Shown here one piece after another: positions 42,161 through 51,606 of a DNA stretch of 64,000 nucleotides. The stretch spans positions 62,001-126,000 of the forward strand of contig NZ_JAUNKO010000001.1 in assembly GCF_030532715.1 (NCBI RefSeq), written 5' to 3'. Source of the DNA: Corynebacterium sp. Lineage in GTDB: Bacteria > Actinomycetota > Actinomycetes > Mycobacteriales > Mycobacteriaceae. Position numbers and translations under genes: made by a program. Every line of letters starts with the position of its first letter. Positions within the stretch are counted from its first letter, which is position 1. Below the pieces are notes generated by a model. It searched no databases. It worked only from the letters and a program-made list of their open reading frames with translations, and was not told the DNA's origin.

Positions 42161-43461
42161 CTCGATCCCCTTTCATCGCCAACGTTTATGCCCATCCAAG
42201 CATTTCCACGGTACCTACACACTACCGCCACTAAGCGCACACACAGGAATACCGCAAGCCCACACCATACGCCGACCACCCCGGCGTCGAAAAGCAGCGA
42301 CAGCCAAACCCCCGGCAGGAAGCCAAACAACACCGCGCCCATAGTCGCCTTCCGCAGAAACGCCGCGTCCGCCGCGCCGAGCAGCACGCCATCAAGGGCG
42401 AACACCACGCCGCCGATGACCACCATGGCGACCATGATCCACCACGGGCCCGCAATCACCCGCTGAACCTCCACCGAATTCGTAAACACTTGCGGTAACC
42501 ACCAAAAGCCGCTCGCCAACACCACAGCCAGGAAAATCGCAAAAACGGTCGAGTAAAGGGTGATCCGGTTGGCCACATTGCGCACCTGTGCCGCCCCCGT
42601 CGCGGCACCCAACGCAGAACCAACCAGCGTCTGCGCAGCAATGGCCAAGGAATCCAACACGAGGGTGAGCAAGTTCCACAATTGCAACAACACCTGGTGC
42701 GCCGCCAACGATGGCGCCCCGAACCGCGCCGCCACCGCCGCAGCCGACACAAACGCCACCTGGAAGGACAACGAACGCGCGATCAAATCCTTCCCCAGCT
42801 TCAACTGCTGAGCAATAATCGACCATTGCGGGCGCCACGAACCCTCATGAGCGCGCACGAGCGCCCCGAAAAACAAGGCGGCCGTAATCAACTCACCGAA
42901 CAAGTTTGCCCACGCCGAGCCGACCAGCCCAAAGCGGGACACGGCAACGGGCACGGCGATCGCGCTCGGAATCACCCCGGCGAGCGTGAACCACAACGGC
43001 AAGCGCGTATTTTGCAGCCCCCGCAGCCAACCATTTCCCGCCATAATCAACAACACGAGCGGAATGCCCAGCGCGGCCACCCGTGACCATCGTGTTGCGG
43101 CGGCGGCAACCACCGCGTCGCCCGCCAACCACAAGGTTAATGTGGGCGCAAACACCATGATGATGGCGGCCAACGCGACACCCACCACCAACGCCACCCA
43201 GGTTGCCTGCACGCCTTCACGCACCGCACCCGCACGATCGTTTGCCCCGAATGCACGTGCGGATCGCGCGGTGGTGCCATAAGACAAAAAGGTCAATTGG
43301 GTGGTCACCTGCGCCTGGATGGTCGTGGCCGCACCCAAGGCCGCGAGCTGGTTCGCACCCAACCTGCCCACCACTGCGGTGTCCAGCAGCAAATACAAAG
43401 GCGTGGCCGCCAGGACCCCGAGCGCGGGCAGCGCTAAGCCTAGGACAGTCCGAAAATTCAT
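42157..43461 (-). CDS. MATE-family efflux transporter (DinF-like)
   Basis: The 434-residue protein has about 12 membrane segments; features are LGLALPALGVLAATPLYLLLDTAVVGRLGANQLAALGAATTI at the N-terminus, and a repeat-like segment in the second half (LAAHQVLLQLWNL). MATE proteins exchange Na+ or H+ for organic cations. It sits between nrnA and the phosphoesterase as in other Corynebacterium. Its substrate cannot be predicted. Confidence 0.9.
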   Translation of the reverse strand: MNFRTVLGLALPALGVLAATPLYLLLDTAVVGRLGANQLAALGAATTIQAQVTTQLTFLSYGTTARSARAFGANDRAGAVREGVQATWVALVVGVALAAIIMVFAPTLTLWLAGDAVVAAAATRWSRVAALGIPLVLLIMAGNGWLRGLQNTRLPLWFTLAGVIPSAIAVPVAVSRFGLVGSAWANLFGELITAALFFGALVRAHEGSWRPQWSIIAQQLKLGKDLIARSLSFQVAFVSAAAVAARFGAPSLAAHQVLLQLWNLLTLVLDSLAIAAQTLVGSALGAATGAAQVRNVANRITLYSTVFAIFLAVVLASGFWWLPQVFTNSVEVQRVIAGPWWIMVAMVVIGGVVFALDGVLLGAADAAFLRKATMGAVLFGFLPGVWLSLLFDAGVVGVWCGLAVFLCVRLVAVVCRYRGNAWMGINVGDERGSR

Positions 43462-43465
43462 GAAC

Positions 43466-44413
43466 CTACAACGCCTCGAGATAGTGCGTCAGCTGAGCTA
43501 ACACATCGTCCGCAGTGCCGAACGCGGTGTAACCTGCGGCCAGCACGTGCCCACCGCCGCCCAGCGCGGTGGCGATATCGGCGACATTCATCGCCGTGGA
43601 CCGCAACGACACCGCCCAGGTATGGGGAGTGTATTCCTTAAACACCACCCCGATGTCCACCCCGGCCAACGCTCGGACGAATTCCACGATGCCCTCCACA
43701 GAGTTCACCGGAAAATCGTGAATAGTGTGGTAATCGGCGTACACCACGCCGAGCGAAAACTCGCCAGCACGCTCCACTTGCAATTGGGACAGCACCCGGC
43801 CAAGCAACACCACGTCAGGCACGCGGCGTACGTCAAGGAGATCAATGGCAACCTGCCGCGCGTCCACGCCCGCGCGCATCAACCTTGCCGCGAGCTCATG
43901 CATCGCGGGCCGCCCCCATCGGAAACTCCCAGTGTCCGTGGCCAGGCCAGCGTACAACGCATGTGCGATGCCGGGGGTAAGCTCCACGCCGAGGCGTGCA
44001 ATAAGCTCCGCAAGAATCGTCGTCGTTGATTCGGCATCAATATCAATTAAGTTAACGTGGCCGAACCCCGGGTTCGAGGCGTGATGATCCACCACCAGCA
44101 CGTTCGGGTGCCTCGCAATACCGGCCCCACACTCCCCCGCACGATCCACCGTCGCGCAATCGACGGTGATCACCGCGTCCACCTCCGGCAATGCCTCGAC
44201 CTGGCGGATCCGGTCAGCCGCCGGAATGCTCAACAAGTTTTCCGAAAACTTTTGCGCCTCACCGATCACGCCGACGACGTCTTTGCCCAACGCCTCCAAC
44301 GCAAGCACCATCGCGCAAACACTGCCAATAGCGTCCGCGTCGGGGCGAATATGCCCCACCACCGCAATCCGGTCCGCCCCGGAGATAAATTCCGCCGCTG
44401 CACCCCACTCCAT
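43466..44413 (-). CDS. nrnA: DHH-family oligoribonuclease/pAp phosphatase NrnA
   Basis: This bifunctional nanoRNase and 3'-phosphoadenosine-5'-phosphate phosphatase has the DHH motif HIRPDADAIGS (His21, Asp25, Asp27), VDHHASN and the DHHA1 segment GGGGHVLAAGYTA. 315 residues. It starts 6 bases after rbfA, the standard actinobacterial order. Confidence 0.93.
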   Translation of the reverse strand: MEWGAAAEFISGADRIAVVGHIRPDADAIGSVCAMVLALEALGKDVVGVIGEAQKFSENLLSIPAADRIRQVEALPEVDAVITVDCATVDRAGECGAGIARHPNVLVVDHHASNPGFGHVNLIDIDAESTTTILAELIARLGVELTPGIAHALYAGLATDTGSFRWGRPAMHELAARLMRAGVDARQVAIDLLDVRRVPDVVLLGRVLSQLQVERAGEFSLGVVYADYHTIHDFPVNSVEGIVEFVRALAGVDIGVVFKEYTPHTWAVSLRSTAMNVADIATALGGGGHVLAAGYTAFGTADDVLAQLTHYLEAL

Positions 44414-44419
44414 CGCGGC

Positions 44420-44860
44420 TCAGTGCTCGTCTTCCGGATGCTTGTACGGATCCGCCTCACCCGCCGGTTGCGCATGTTCAGCGAGTTTGCGCAGCTCCTC
44501 GTCGCGGGCGCGGGCTTTCGCCAACAGCGCCTCCATGTGGGCGCTCGCCTCGGGAACGGTATCCAACTCGAAGGTTAACGTGGGCGTAAACCGCACACCC
44601 AATTGCTCGCCAACGATTTTGCGCAACTGGCCACGGGCGCGTTTCAACGCTTCCGCCGCCGTGTTCAGGTCCGGCTCCACGTTCATGGTCACGCCACGCA
44701 CCGTATAGAACACAGTTGCGTCATGTAGGTCGCCGGTGACCTTACAATCAGTGATGGTGACAAGCTCCAAGCGGCGGTCCTTAATCTCCAGCTCGATAGC
44801 GTTAGCAACAATCGTTAAAATGCGCTTTGCCATACGCGCTGCACGTGCATGATCAACCAT
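44420..44860 (-). CDS. rbfA: Ribosome-binding factor A
   Basis: RbfA helps mature the 30S subunit. The 146-residue KH-type protein has [42 protein letters not shown] and [22 protein letters not shown], with an acidic His-rich C-terminus. The RBS GGAGGG is 9 bases upstream. A TAAGAT box on this strand at 44909-44904 could give rbfA its own promoter. Here it is separated from infB by about 6.7 kb carrying the ribose operon. Confidence 0.95.
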   Translation of the reverse strand: MVDHARAARMAKRILTIVANAIELEIKDRRLELVTITDCKVTGDLHDATVFYTVRGVTMNVEPDLNTAAEALKRARGQLRKIVGEQLGVRFTPTLTFELDTVPEASAHMEALLAKARARDEELRKLAEHAQPAGEADPYKHPEDEH

Positions 44861-44906
44861 GACGAACCCTCCAGCTTAGAATGCTTCCTCGATGTACCCG
44901 ACCATC

Positions 44907-45581
44907 TTACATGCTGGTAGTTCGCTGCAATTGCGCTGCCTCCCCGGTCACGCACGCGCGTGTAACCATCCAACTTAAACCCAGCGATGTGCCCGCTCCC
45001 ACGAGCAACCCGCTGGCCACATCCGTAAACCAGTGCACGCCCAGGTACAACCGTGACACCGCGATTGACAGTACAAATGCGGTGCCCAACAGCCACGCCA
45101 CCGTGCGAATACGTTTGCTGCGCACCAGCGCCCCAATGACAAGGATGAGCGAAACGCCAAATGCCGCAGCGGCCGTAGAGTGCCCGGAGGGGAAACTGAA
45201 GTCCTGCTCCGTGGTCAGCTGCGTAATCAGCGGTGGGCGTTCCCGGCGCACCAACAACTTCAACGAATGCGTGATTGCTGACGCCCCAGCCACACACGCG
45301 ACCACGTATCCCCCAAGCCAACGGCTGCGAGTCACCCGCCACACCAACAACCCCAGCACCACCGCCAATAACGTCGCATACAGCGGATTCAGCAGCAGAG
45401 TAATGGCCTGCATCACCACGGTGGTGACCGGGTCCCGGGATTCGATAAATTCTGCCAGGACCCGATTGTCACCGTGCACCACCAACTCCCAGCGCACCAG
45501 CAACCCCACGCAAGCGGCGAGGACGACCGCGAGGACACCGACGATGATGCGTGTCCGGTCAGAAAACTTCTCAGTAATCAT
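44907..45581 (-). CDS. PAP2-family membrane phosphatase
   Basis: The 224-residue protein has about six membrane segments and the three-part acid phosphatase motif: KLLVRRERP, FPSGHS and SRLYLGVHWFTDV. Such proteins dephosphorylate lipid pyrophosphates or phosphatidate on the outer face. It lies downstream of rbsD and upstream of rbfA on the same strand. No substrate can be predicted. Confidence 0.88.
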   Translation of the reverse strand: MITEKFSDRTRIIVGVLAVVLAACVGLLVRWELVVHGDNRVLAEFIESRDPVTTVVMQAITLLLNPLYATLLAVVLGLLVWRVTRSRWLGGYVVACVAGASAITHSLKLLVRRERPPLITQLTTEQDFSFPSGHSTAAAAFGVSLILVIGALVRSKRIRTVAWLLGTAFVLSIAVSRLYLGVHWFTDVASGLLVGAGTSLGLSWMVTRACVTGEAAQLQRTTSM

Positions 45582-45622
45582 TCATCCAGGCTACGGGAAA
45601 GTATCCCGGATTCCGGCGCCGC

Positions 45623-45991
45623 TCAAAACGGCACCCCGCAGTGGAAGATGGCATTGGCGTACGGGGTGGTTTCGCCGGTTCGCACCACAAAGGCCGCGTC
45701 AGCGACAAGCTCTTTGAGCTTTTCGTGCGGCACTTCCGTGACTGCATCGAACAGTTCCCGCACCTCAGGCGGAGTCTCAGTAGCCACAGTGACTTGTTCG
45801 ATGACCACCTCGTTGAGCATCGCCTGGCACGCTTCCACGAACCGTGGAATACCAAACACAAGCGCTAGATCGACCACCGGCACATGCTGCGGGATTGGCA
45901 GCCCGCAATCCGCGATAACAAAGGTATCGGTGTGACCCAATCGCGCAATGTGGCGATTAAGCTCAGCGTGTAACACTCCGTGCGCTTTCAT
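45623..45991 (-). CDS. rbsD: D-ribose pyranase RbsD
   Basis: RbsD speeds the conversion of beta-pyranose to beta-furanose ribose so that RbsK can use it. The 122-residue protein begins MKAHGVLHAELNRHIARLGHTDTFVIADCGLPIP with catalytic His20 and Asp28, and ends CGVPF. It starts 3 bases after rbsK. It is the last gene of the rbs operon. Confidence 0.95.
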   Translation of the reverse strand: MKAHGVLHAELNRHIARLGHTDTFVIADCGLPIPQHVPVVDLALVFGIPRFVEACQAMLNEVVIEQVTVATETPPEVRELFDAVTEVPHEKLKELVADAAFVVRTGETTPYANAIFHCGVPF

Positions 45992-45994
45992 CTT

Positions 45995-46909
45995 CTACAC
46001 CTCCGGCAATACCGAATTCTTGTTTGGATACGAGGTTTGGGCGCCGTAGCCCGTCACAGCGTAGGCGCCGACGCGGGCTGCGTAACGCGCGGCGTCGACA
46101 AGCGCGTCGCCCGCGGCTAAGCGCGCGACCAGCGCCCCGGTAAACGCGTCACCGGCACCCGTGGTATCCACCGCCGTCACCTTTGGAGTCGGCACGGACG
46201 CCACGTTTCCGTCGGGCAGGCCCACGAGCGCCCCGGCCGCACCCAACGTTAACACCACGCTGGAAAAGCCCGCGGCGAGCAACTCCCGCACGGTGTGTTC
46301 CGCATCCGCATCAACAGCCGGTTCGACGATGTGTCCGAACTGTCGCAGCACCCATCCGGCCTCGTGCTCGTTGACTATCAGCGGGTCGGCGGCGAGTAGC
46401 GCACGCTCACTCACTGTGATGACGGGCGCCAGATTCACCACCACGCGGCCGCCGGCAAGCGCCACTGCGGCTTCGAACCCAGATGCGGGAATTTCGCCCT
46501 GGAGCAACACAATATCGGCCGCTTGGACAATGTCCCCGTGTTGCTGCACAAACGCCCCGGTAACCTCGCCGTTCGCGCCGGGGAGTACGACGATGCTGTT
46601 TTCGCCATCGTCGGCAACGGTGATCACCGCCATACCCGTCGGTTCGCCAAGCTTTTCGACGCCCGCTAACCCCACGCCAGCATCCACCATCAACGACGTT
46701 GCGCGCGCGGCGTAAGCATCGTTTCCGATCGCGCCGATAAAGGACACCTGTGCGCCCTGAAGCGCGGCGGCCACCGCTTGGTTCGCTCCCTTGCCGCCCG
46801 GCGAGGTTTTACTTTCGGTGCCGATCACCGTTTCACCAGGCTTCGGGTGGCGCTGCACCCGCATGCTCAGATCCACGTTAATCGAACCTACAACCGTAAT
46901 GCGTTGCAT
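45995..46909 (-). CDS. rbsK: Ribokinase RbsK
   Basis: This PfkB-family kinase forms ribose-5-phosphate. GGKGANQAVAAALQGA near residue 40 and the catalytic DTTGAGDAFTGALVARLA near residue 245 are intact. 304 residues. The ATG overlaps the rbsB stop by one base (TAATG). Confidence 0.95.
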   Translation of the reverse strand: MQRITVVGSINVDLSMRVQRHPKPGETVIGTESKTSPGGKGANQAVAAALQGAQVSFIGAIGNDAYAARATSLMVDAGVGLAGVEKLGEPTGMAVITVADDGENSIVVLPGANGEVTGAFVQQHGDIVQAADIVLLQGEIPASGFEAAVALAGGRVVVNLAPVITVSERALLAADPLIVNEHEAGWVLRQFGHIVEPAVDADAEHTVRELLAAGFSSVVLTLGAAGALVGLPDGNVASVPTPKVTAVDTTGAGDAFTGALVARLAAGDALVDAARYAARVGAYAVTGYGAQTSYPNKNSVLPEV

Positions 46910-47835
46910 TATGAGAAGTCCTTGACGTTTTCTTGAGTCACGGTAATAACCTCCACGGGGACCTCCTTTTGCGCCTGCTCACCCTTGAGCAGTTTCGCGG
47001 CCTCCTCCACGGCCTTCGCGCCGAGCTCGGCGGGCTGCTGCGCGATGGTGGCGGCCATGCGCCCGTCGGTGACGGCCTTGATTCCGTCTTCAGTGCCGTC
47101 GAATCCGATCACAAACACGTCCTTACCGGCGCGGTCGCCGAGTGCCTCAATGGCACCGAGAGCCATCTCATCATTCTCCGCGAAGATCGCTTTGATGTTC
47201 GGGTGTGCCTGGAGCAGGTTGGTGGTCACGTTCAGCCCCTGCACACGGTCAAAGCCGGCGGTTTGCTGCGCGGCCACCTTAATATTTGGGAACGCCGCAA
47301 TACCTTCCATAAAGCCCTGGCCACGGTCGCGCGATGCCGACGATCCGGTGATGCCTTGCAGCACCAACACCTCGCCCTCCTCCCCGATCGACTTGGCCAG
47401 CGCCTCGGCGGCTTGCTTACCTCCGGCAACGTTGTCGGAAGCGATGAAGGAATCGACGGTGCCGCCGCTCGCGGACCTATCGACCGCCACCACCGGAACG
47501 TTTGCCTTATTGAGCGCCTCGACGGCGGGCACGACGGCGTCGGAATCTGTGGGGTTCACAATCACCACATTCGCCCCGGAGGTGGCTGCGTTGTTCAGCT
47601 GGTTGACCTGCACGGAGGCGTCGTTGGAGGCGTCTTGCACATTGAGTGAAACACCCATTTCGTCCGCCTTCTTTTGCGCGCCATCACGCAATTGCACGAA
47701 GAATGGGTTGGACTGCGTAGACAACGCCAGCGTGACGGAGCCGGTGGCGGCGCTGTCCCGGTTGCAAGCGACCGCGCCGAACGCCAGTACGGTTGCGGCG
47801 GCAACGGCGAGGGTCTTCTTCAATGGGGAAAACAT
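46909..47835 (-). CDS. rbsB: Ribose-binding lipoprotein RbsB
   Basis: This periplasmic-binding-type protein, anchored as a lipoprotein, has a signal peptide with lipobox AVAC and Cys24. The family-4 binding fold features LALSTQSNPFFVQLRDGAQKKADEMG and VIVNPTDSDAVVPAVEALNKANVPVVAVDR. ATG 47835 follows GAAAGGAC; an upstream extension would run into rbsC. 308 residues. It overlaps rbsK by one base. Confidence 0.94.
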   Translation of the reverse strand: MFSPLKKTLAVAAATVLAFGAVACNRDSAATGSVTLALSTQSNPFFVQLRDGAQKKADEMGVSLNVQDASNDASVQVNQLNNAATSGANVVIVNPTDSDAVVPAVEALNKANVPVVAVDRSASGGTVDSFIASDNVAGGKQAAEALAKSIGEEGEVLVLQGITGSSASRDRGQGFMEGIAAFPNIKVAAQQTAGFDRVQGLNVTTNLLQAHPNIKAIFAENDEMALGAIEALGDRAGKDVFVIGFDGTEDGIKAVTDGRMAATIAQQPAELGAKAVEEAAKLLKGEQAQKEVPVEVITVTQENVKDFS

Positions 47836-47897
47836 GGTGGTACGTCCTTTCAAGGGGTACATCGTTGGTTCTAGGGTGAGTCTGCGTTGGGCCCGCG

Positions 47898-48848
47898 TTA
47901 GCGCGCCGTCTTGTTGCGGATCACGTCGAAGCCGACGGCGAACGCGATCACAAGACCAATAACAATCTGCTGCCAAAACGAGCTGACGTTCAGGATGTTC
48001 AATCCATTACGGATCACGGCTAGCAAAATTGCGCCGACGAGTGTGCCGGTGGCTTTACCAGAGCCGCCGCTCAGCGAGGCGCCGCCGATGACCACCGCCG
48101 CAATCGCATCCAACTCGTAGCCAACGGCGGCTTGCGGCTGGGCGGAGGCGAGTCGTCCGGTCATGACCAGGCCCGCGAGCGCTGCAAACACTCCGGACAG
48201 GGCGTACACCACCACGAGGATTCGTTTCACCGGCAACCCGGACAAGATCGCGGCTTCCACGTTGCCGCCGATGGCGTACATGGAGCGTCCAATGACGGTA
48301 CGGCTGAGAATGAACCAGCACACCAGCCCGGCGAACACCATGGTCACGATGGGAATGGGTACGCCCGCTACCGTGGCACCGAGGAAGTTCACCTCCGGCG
48401 AACTCGCAATTGGCGAACCTTGGGAAATCACCAAGGTGGCGCCGCGCGCGATGGACATCATGGCCAGCGTTGCAATAAACGCGGGTAGTTTGCCGTAGGC
48501 GATGGAGATGCCGCTGATGACGCCCGCGACGAGGCCGGTGAACAGCCCGAGCAGCAGGGTCACGGGGCCTGGTAGCCCGACGTTGGAGAAGGAATACGCG
48601 GCGACCATCGCGCCAAGTGCAGCCACGGAGCCAACGGAGAGGTCAATGCCCGCGGCAACGATGACAAAGGTCATGCCGAAGGCGAGGATCGCCACGGTCG
48701 CGGCTTGCACGCCGACATTGACGAGATTATTGACCGTCAAAAAGTGCGGCGTTGCAATAAACAGGCCGATGCACAGGACTACCAAGCCAACGAGGGCACC
48801 ATTATTCATCATCCATTGCAGTATTGGATGTTCGGCTGTCTTTTTCAT
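47898..48848 (-). CDS. rbsC: Ribose ABC transporter permease RbsC
   Basis: The 316-residue permease of the RbsC/AraH family has about eight to ten membrane segments; features are GIDLSVGSVAALGAMVAA and IAAVVIGGASLSGGSGKATGTLVGAI. It starts with a one-base overlap with rbsA. rbsB follows after 62 bases. Confidence 0.95.
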   Translation of the reverse strand: MKKTAEHPILQWMMNNGALVGLVVLCIGLFIATPHFLTVNNLVNVGVQAATVAILAFGMTFVIVAAGIDLSVGSVAALGAMVAAYSFSNVGLPGPVTLLLGLFTGLVAGVISGISIAYGKLPAFIATLAMMSIARGATLVISQGSPIASSPEVNFLGATVAGVPIPIVTMVFAGLVCWFILSRTVIGRSMYAIGGNVEAAILSGLPVKRILVVVYALSGVFAALAGLVMTGRLASAQPQAAVGYELDAIAAVVIGGASLSGGSGKATGTLVGAILLAVIRNGLNILNVSSFWQQIVIGLVIAFAVGFDVIRNKTAR

Positions 48849-50368
48849 TATGCTTCCTTCACTTCATCCACAAGGTGGTCTTTGACTTGGGCAACAGCCA
48901 GTTGCATCACATCGTCCTGCGTGGTTCCGGCGGCGGGCAGGTCCCCGGTGATACGGCCGCCGGACATGACCAAAATGCGGTCCGACATGCCGAGGATTTC
49001 CGGCAGCTCGCTGGAGACCATGAGGACAGCGCCACCCTGCGCCGTCACTTCATTGATAATGTTATAAATTTCTACTTTGGCGCCGACGTCTACGCCCCGC
49101 GTCGGCTCATCAAGCAACAGTACGTTCGAACCAGCGAGCACCCAGCGCCCGAACACGGCCTTTTGCTGGTTGCCGCCCGATAGCGAGCGCACGGTTTGGT
49201 CGATGCTCGCCATCCGTATCCGCAACCGCTTTGCGACGTCGCTTCCACTCTCCCGCTGGCCACGTAAATCCGCCAGCCCGTAAGAAGAGGTGCTCCGCAA
49301 CGTGGCAAGCCCCAAGTTGTCCAACACAGACGCATCCAGGATCAACCCTTGCGCTTTCCGATCTTCCGGCACATGCCCCACGCCCTGCGCGATGGCGGCC
49401 GCAATGTTCCCGTTGGGCAGCCGCGCACCGTTGACGTATACCTCGCCAGCATCCACCTTGTCGGCGCCGGCGATGGCCCGCACCACTTCCGTGCGGCCGG
49501 CCCCCACCAAGCCCGCAAGGCCCACCACCTCACCGGCGTGCACCGTGAACGAAACATCGTAAAAGTTTCCCGCCGAGGTGAGGTTGCGCACCTCCAACAA
49601 CGGTTCGCCGCGCGGCGGGGTCACGCGCGGGAATTGATCATCAATATCCCGGCCGACCATCAACCTGACCAGTTCTTTTTCCTCAGTATCGGCAGGCACT
49701 TCCGCCACCAAACCGCCGTCACGCAACACGGACACCGAATCCGCGATGCGCGCGATCTCGTCCAAATGGTGAGAAATAAACACCATGCCCACGCCCTGTG
49801 CCCGCAGATCCTCCACCACCCTAAACAGGTGATCGATTTCTCGTCCGGTGAGCGCAGCGGTGGGCTCGTCAAGGATTAAGATCCGCGCATTCATCGACAA
49901 CGCTTTTGCAATCTCTACAAGCTGTTGCCGCGCAATGCCCAAACTCCCCACTGGGGTGTCCAGCGAGACGTCGACACCGATGATGCGCAGCGCCGCCTCC
50001 GCCTCCGCGCGCAATTGCTTATAGTCGACCAAACCCCACCTCGACGGAGTGCGCCCCAGCAGCAAGTTCTCCGCCACACTCATCGTCGGAACAAGGTTCA
50101 GCTCCTGATGAATCGTGGCAATGCCATACGCTTCGGCGGTCTTCGTGTTCGGCAGGCGCGTCGGATTACCATCAATGATGATCTGCCCCGAATCCGGCTG
50201 ATACACCCCAGACATCATTTTAATGAGGGTGGACTTGCCAGCCCCGTTTTCCCCCAGCAACGCATGCACGTGCCCGGCCCGCACATCGATGCATACATTA
50301 TCGATGACCCGGACCGGCCCGAAGGATTTGGACACGTATTCGAGCCGCAGCACAGGTTCGTACGACAT
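48848..50368 (-). CDS. rbsA: Ribose ABC transporter ATPase RbsA (two ABC domains)
   Basis: The 506-residue fused ATPase has Walker A GENGAGKST at 39-47 in the first ABC domain, with its signature LGIARQQLVEIAKALS. The second domain has the degenerate Walker A GLVGAGRTE and signature LSGGNQQKAVFGRW, as usual for sugar importers of this class. It starts 3 bases after rbsR. Confidence 0.95.
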   Translation of the reverse strand: MSYEPVLRLEYVSKSFGPVRVIDNVCIDVRAGHVHALLGENGAGKSTLIKMMSGVYQPDSGQIIIDGNPTRLPNTKTAEAYGIATIHQELNLVPTMSVAENLLLGRTPSRWGLVDYKQLRAEAEAALRIIGVDVSLDTPVGSLGIARQQLVEIAKALSMNARILILDEPTAALTGREIDHLFRVVEDLRAQGVGMVFISHHLDEIARIADSVSVLRDGGLVAEVPADTEEKELVRLMVGRDIDDQFPRVTPPRGEPLLEVRNLTSAGNFYDVSFTVHAGEVVGLAGLVGAGRTEVVRAIAGADKVDAGEVYVNGARLPNGNIAAAIAQGVGHVPEDRKAQGLILDASVLDNLGLATLRSTSSYGLADLRGQRESGSDVAKRLRIRMASIDQTVRSLSGGNQQKAVFGRWVLAGSNVLLLDEPTRGVDVGAKVEIYNIINEVTAQGGAVLMVSSELPEILGMSDRILVMSGGRITGDLPAAGTTQDDVMQLAVAQVKDHLVDEVKEA

Positions 50369-50371
50369 GGG

Positions 50372-51370
50372 TTACCTACCTTCCAGTTGCCCTGGCGTGG
50401 ATCCACGCACAATGAGCGTGGTTGGCAGCTTGATTGTTGTAGCCACAGAATCTCCCTGAAGAATTCGTTGCAGTTCCTCCACGGCACGCTTACCCATCTC
50501 GGATACCTGCTGGTCAATAATGGTCAACGGCGGATTTTGCAATTGAAACACCGCGAAATCATCGAAACCGACGAGCCCTAAATCCCGGCCAAGTCGAATG
50601 CCACCCTCGTGGCAGGCCCGCAGGGCACCAATCGTCATCATGGAATCCCCCGCGATAATCGCCGACACCGGCACTTGCAGCAGCTGCTGCGTACCCGCAT
50701 AGCCCTCCTGCTCCCGATAACCACCCAAATACACCGGCTGCTCCCCGATGCCAAAGTGGTGGCAAGCGTCCCGAAACGCCTGCAAGCGCTCCGCGCCAGT
50801 CGACGTGTCCTGAGGGCCTGCAAGATAACCAATTGAGGCGTACCCCCGGCCCACCAACAGCTCCACCGCAGCAGCGATGCCGCCGGAAGGGTCCGTGCTC
50901 ACGGAGGTAGCAGGGACGTCGGGAAGCTCACGGTCAACCAACACCAACGCCGCGTCCAGCTCCGCCAAACACCGCTCCGAACCCGCGTGCGGCACCGCGA
51001 TAATCCCGTCCACGCGCTGGTCCCGCATAATCTGAACTACCCGCGCCAATTGCTCCGGATCATCATCAGAATTCCCGAGCAATGTGTACAAACCCGCCTC
51101 CAACGCGGTCTGCTGCACCGCAGCCGCAAGCTCCGCAAAATACGGGTTGGTTAAATGCGGGATAACCAGGCCAATCGTATTCGTGCGGGATTGACGCAAC
51201 GCCCGTGCCTGCGCATTCGGCCGATACTGCAGCCGGTCCGCCGCCTCCCGCACGATCTTCTTGGTGCGCGAAGAAATCGCGGGATGGCCGGCCAACGCGC
51301 GCGAAACGGTACTCACCGAAAGGCCCGCATCCGCGGCCACATCCTTGAGTGTTGGAGTGCGTTTTTGCAT
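50372..51370 (-). CDS. rbsR: LacI-family ribose operon repressor RbsR
   Basis: This 332-residue regulator has the LacI helix-turn-helix TLKDVAADAGLSVSTVSRALAGHPAISSRTKK at about residues 6-37, followed by a sugar-binding effector domain. It is the first gene of rbsRACBKD, so the repressor is autoregulated if the operator at 51405-51418 is its site. The effector is presumably ribose; inferred from context. Confidence 0.92.
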   Translation of the reverse strand: MQKRTPTLKDVAADAGLSVSTVSRALAGHPAISSRTKKIVREAADRLQYRPNAQARALRQSRTNTIGLVIPHLTNPYFAELAAAVQQTALEAGLYTLLGNSDDDPEQLARVVQIMRDQRVDGIIAVPHAGSERCLAELDAALVLVDRELPDVPATSVSTDPSGGIAAAVELLVGRGYASIGYLAGPQDTSTGAERLQAFRDACHHFGIGEQPVYLGGYREQEGYAGTQQLLQVPVSAIIAGDSMMTIGALRACHEGGIRLGRDLGLVGFDDFAVFQLQNPPLTIIDQQVSEMGKRAVEELQRILQGDSVATTIKLPTTLIVRGSTPGQLEGR

Positions 51371-51404
51371 GACGCCAACCTCCTCTACGGCTCATCTACC
51401 ACTA

Positions 51405-51418
51405 TGCAATCGTTTGCA
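51405..51418. promoter_or_regulatory. LacI-type operator upstream of rbsR
   Basis: TGCAATCGTTTGCA, read on the rbs strand as TGCAAACGATTGCA, fits the LacI-family consensus TGNAANCGNTTNCA at every position and has the typical central CG. It lies 35-48 bases before the rbsR start, where a repressor would block transcription of the whole operon. Confidence 0.7.
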
Positions 51419-51544
51419 ATGTGCACTACTTAAGACCGTAAACTTGTTTGACTTACTTGTCAAGGGGTGTGGATCACTTTTCGGGAACAATATGACCCGG
51501 AACACAAAACTTCCATGACGGAGGCGCCACCTTGAACGGCACGC

Positions 51545-51578
51545 AAAACCCCCGCCAACCTGTACGGCTGACGGGGGC
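51545..51578 (-). terminator. Rho-independent terminator of infB
   Basis: A 12-bp stem (CCCCCGTCAGCC with GGTTGGCGGGGG, two wobble pairs) closes a short loop and is followed by TTTT on the infB strand, about 30 bases after the infB stop. It ends the rimP-nusA-ylxR-infB operon and isolates the ribose operon. Confidence 0.8.
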
Positions 51579-51606
51579 GATGTTGGGCGAGGCGTCGAAA
51601 AGCGGG

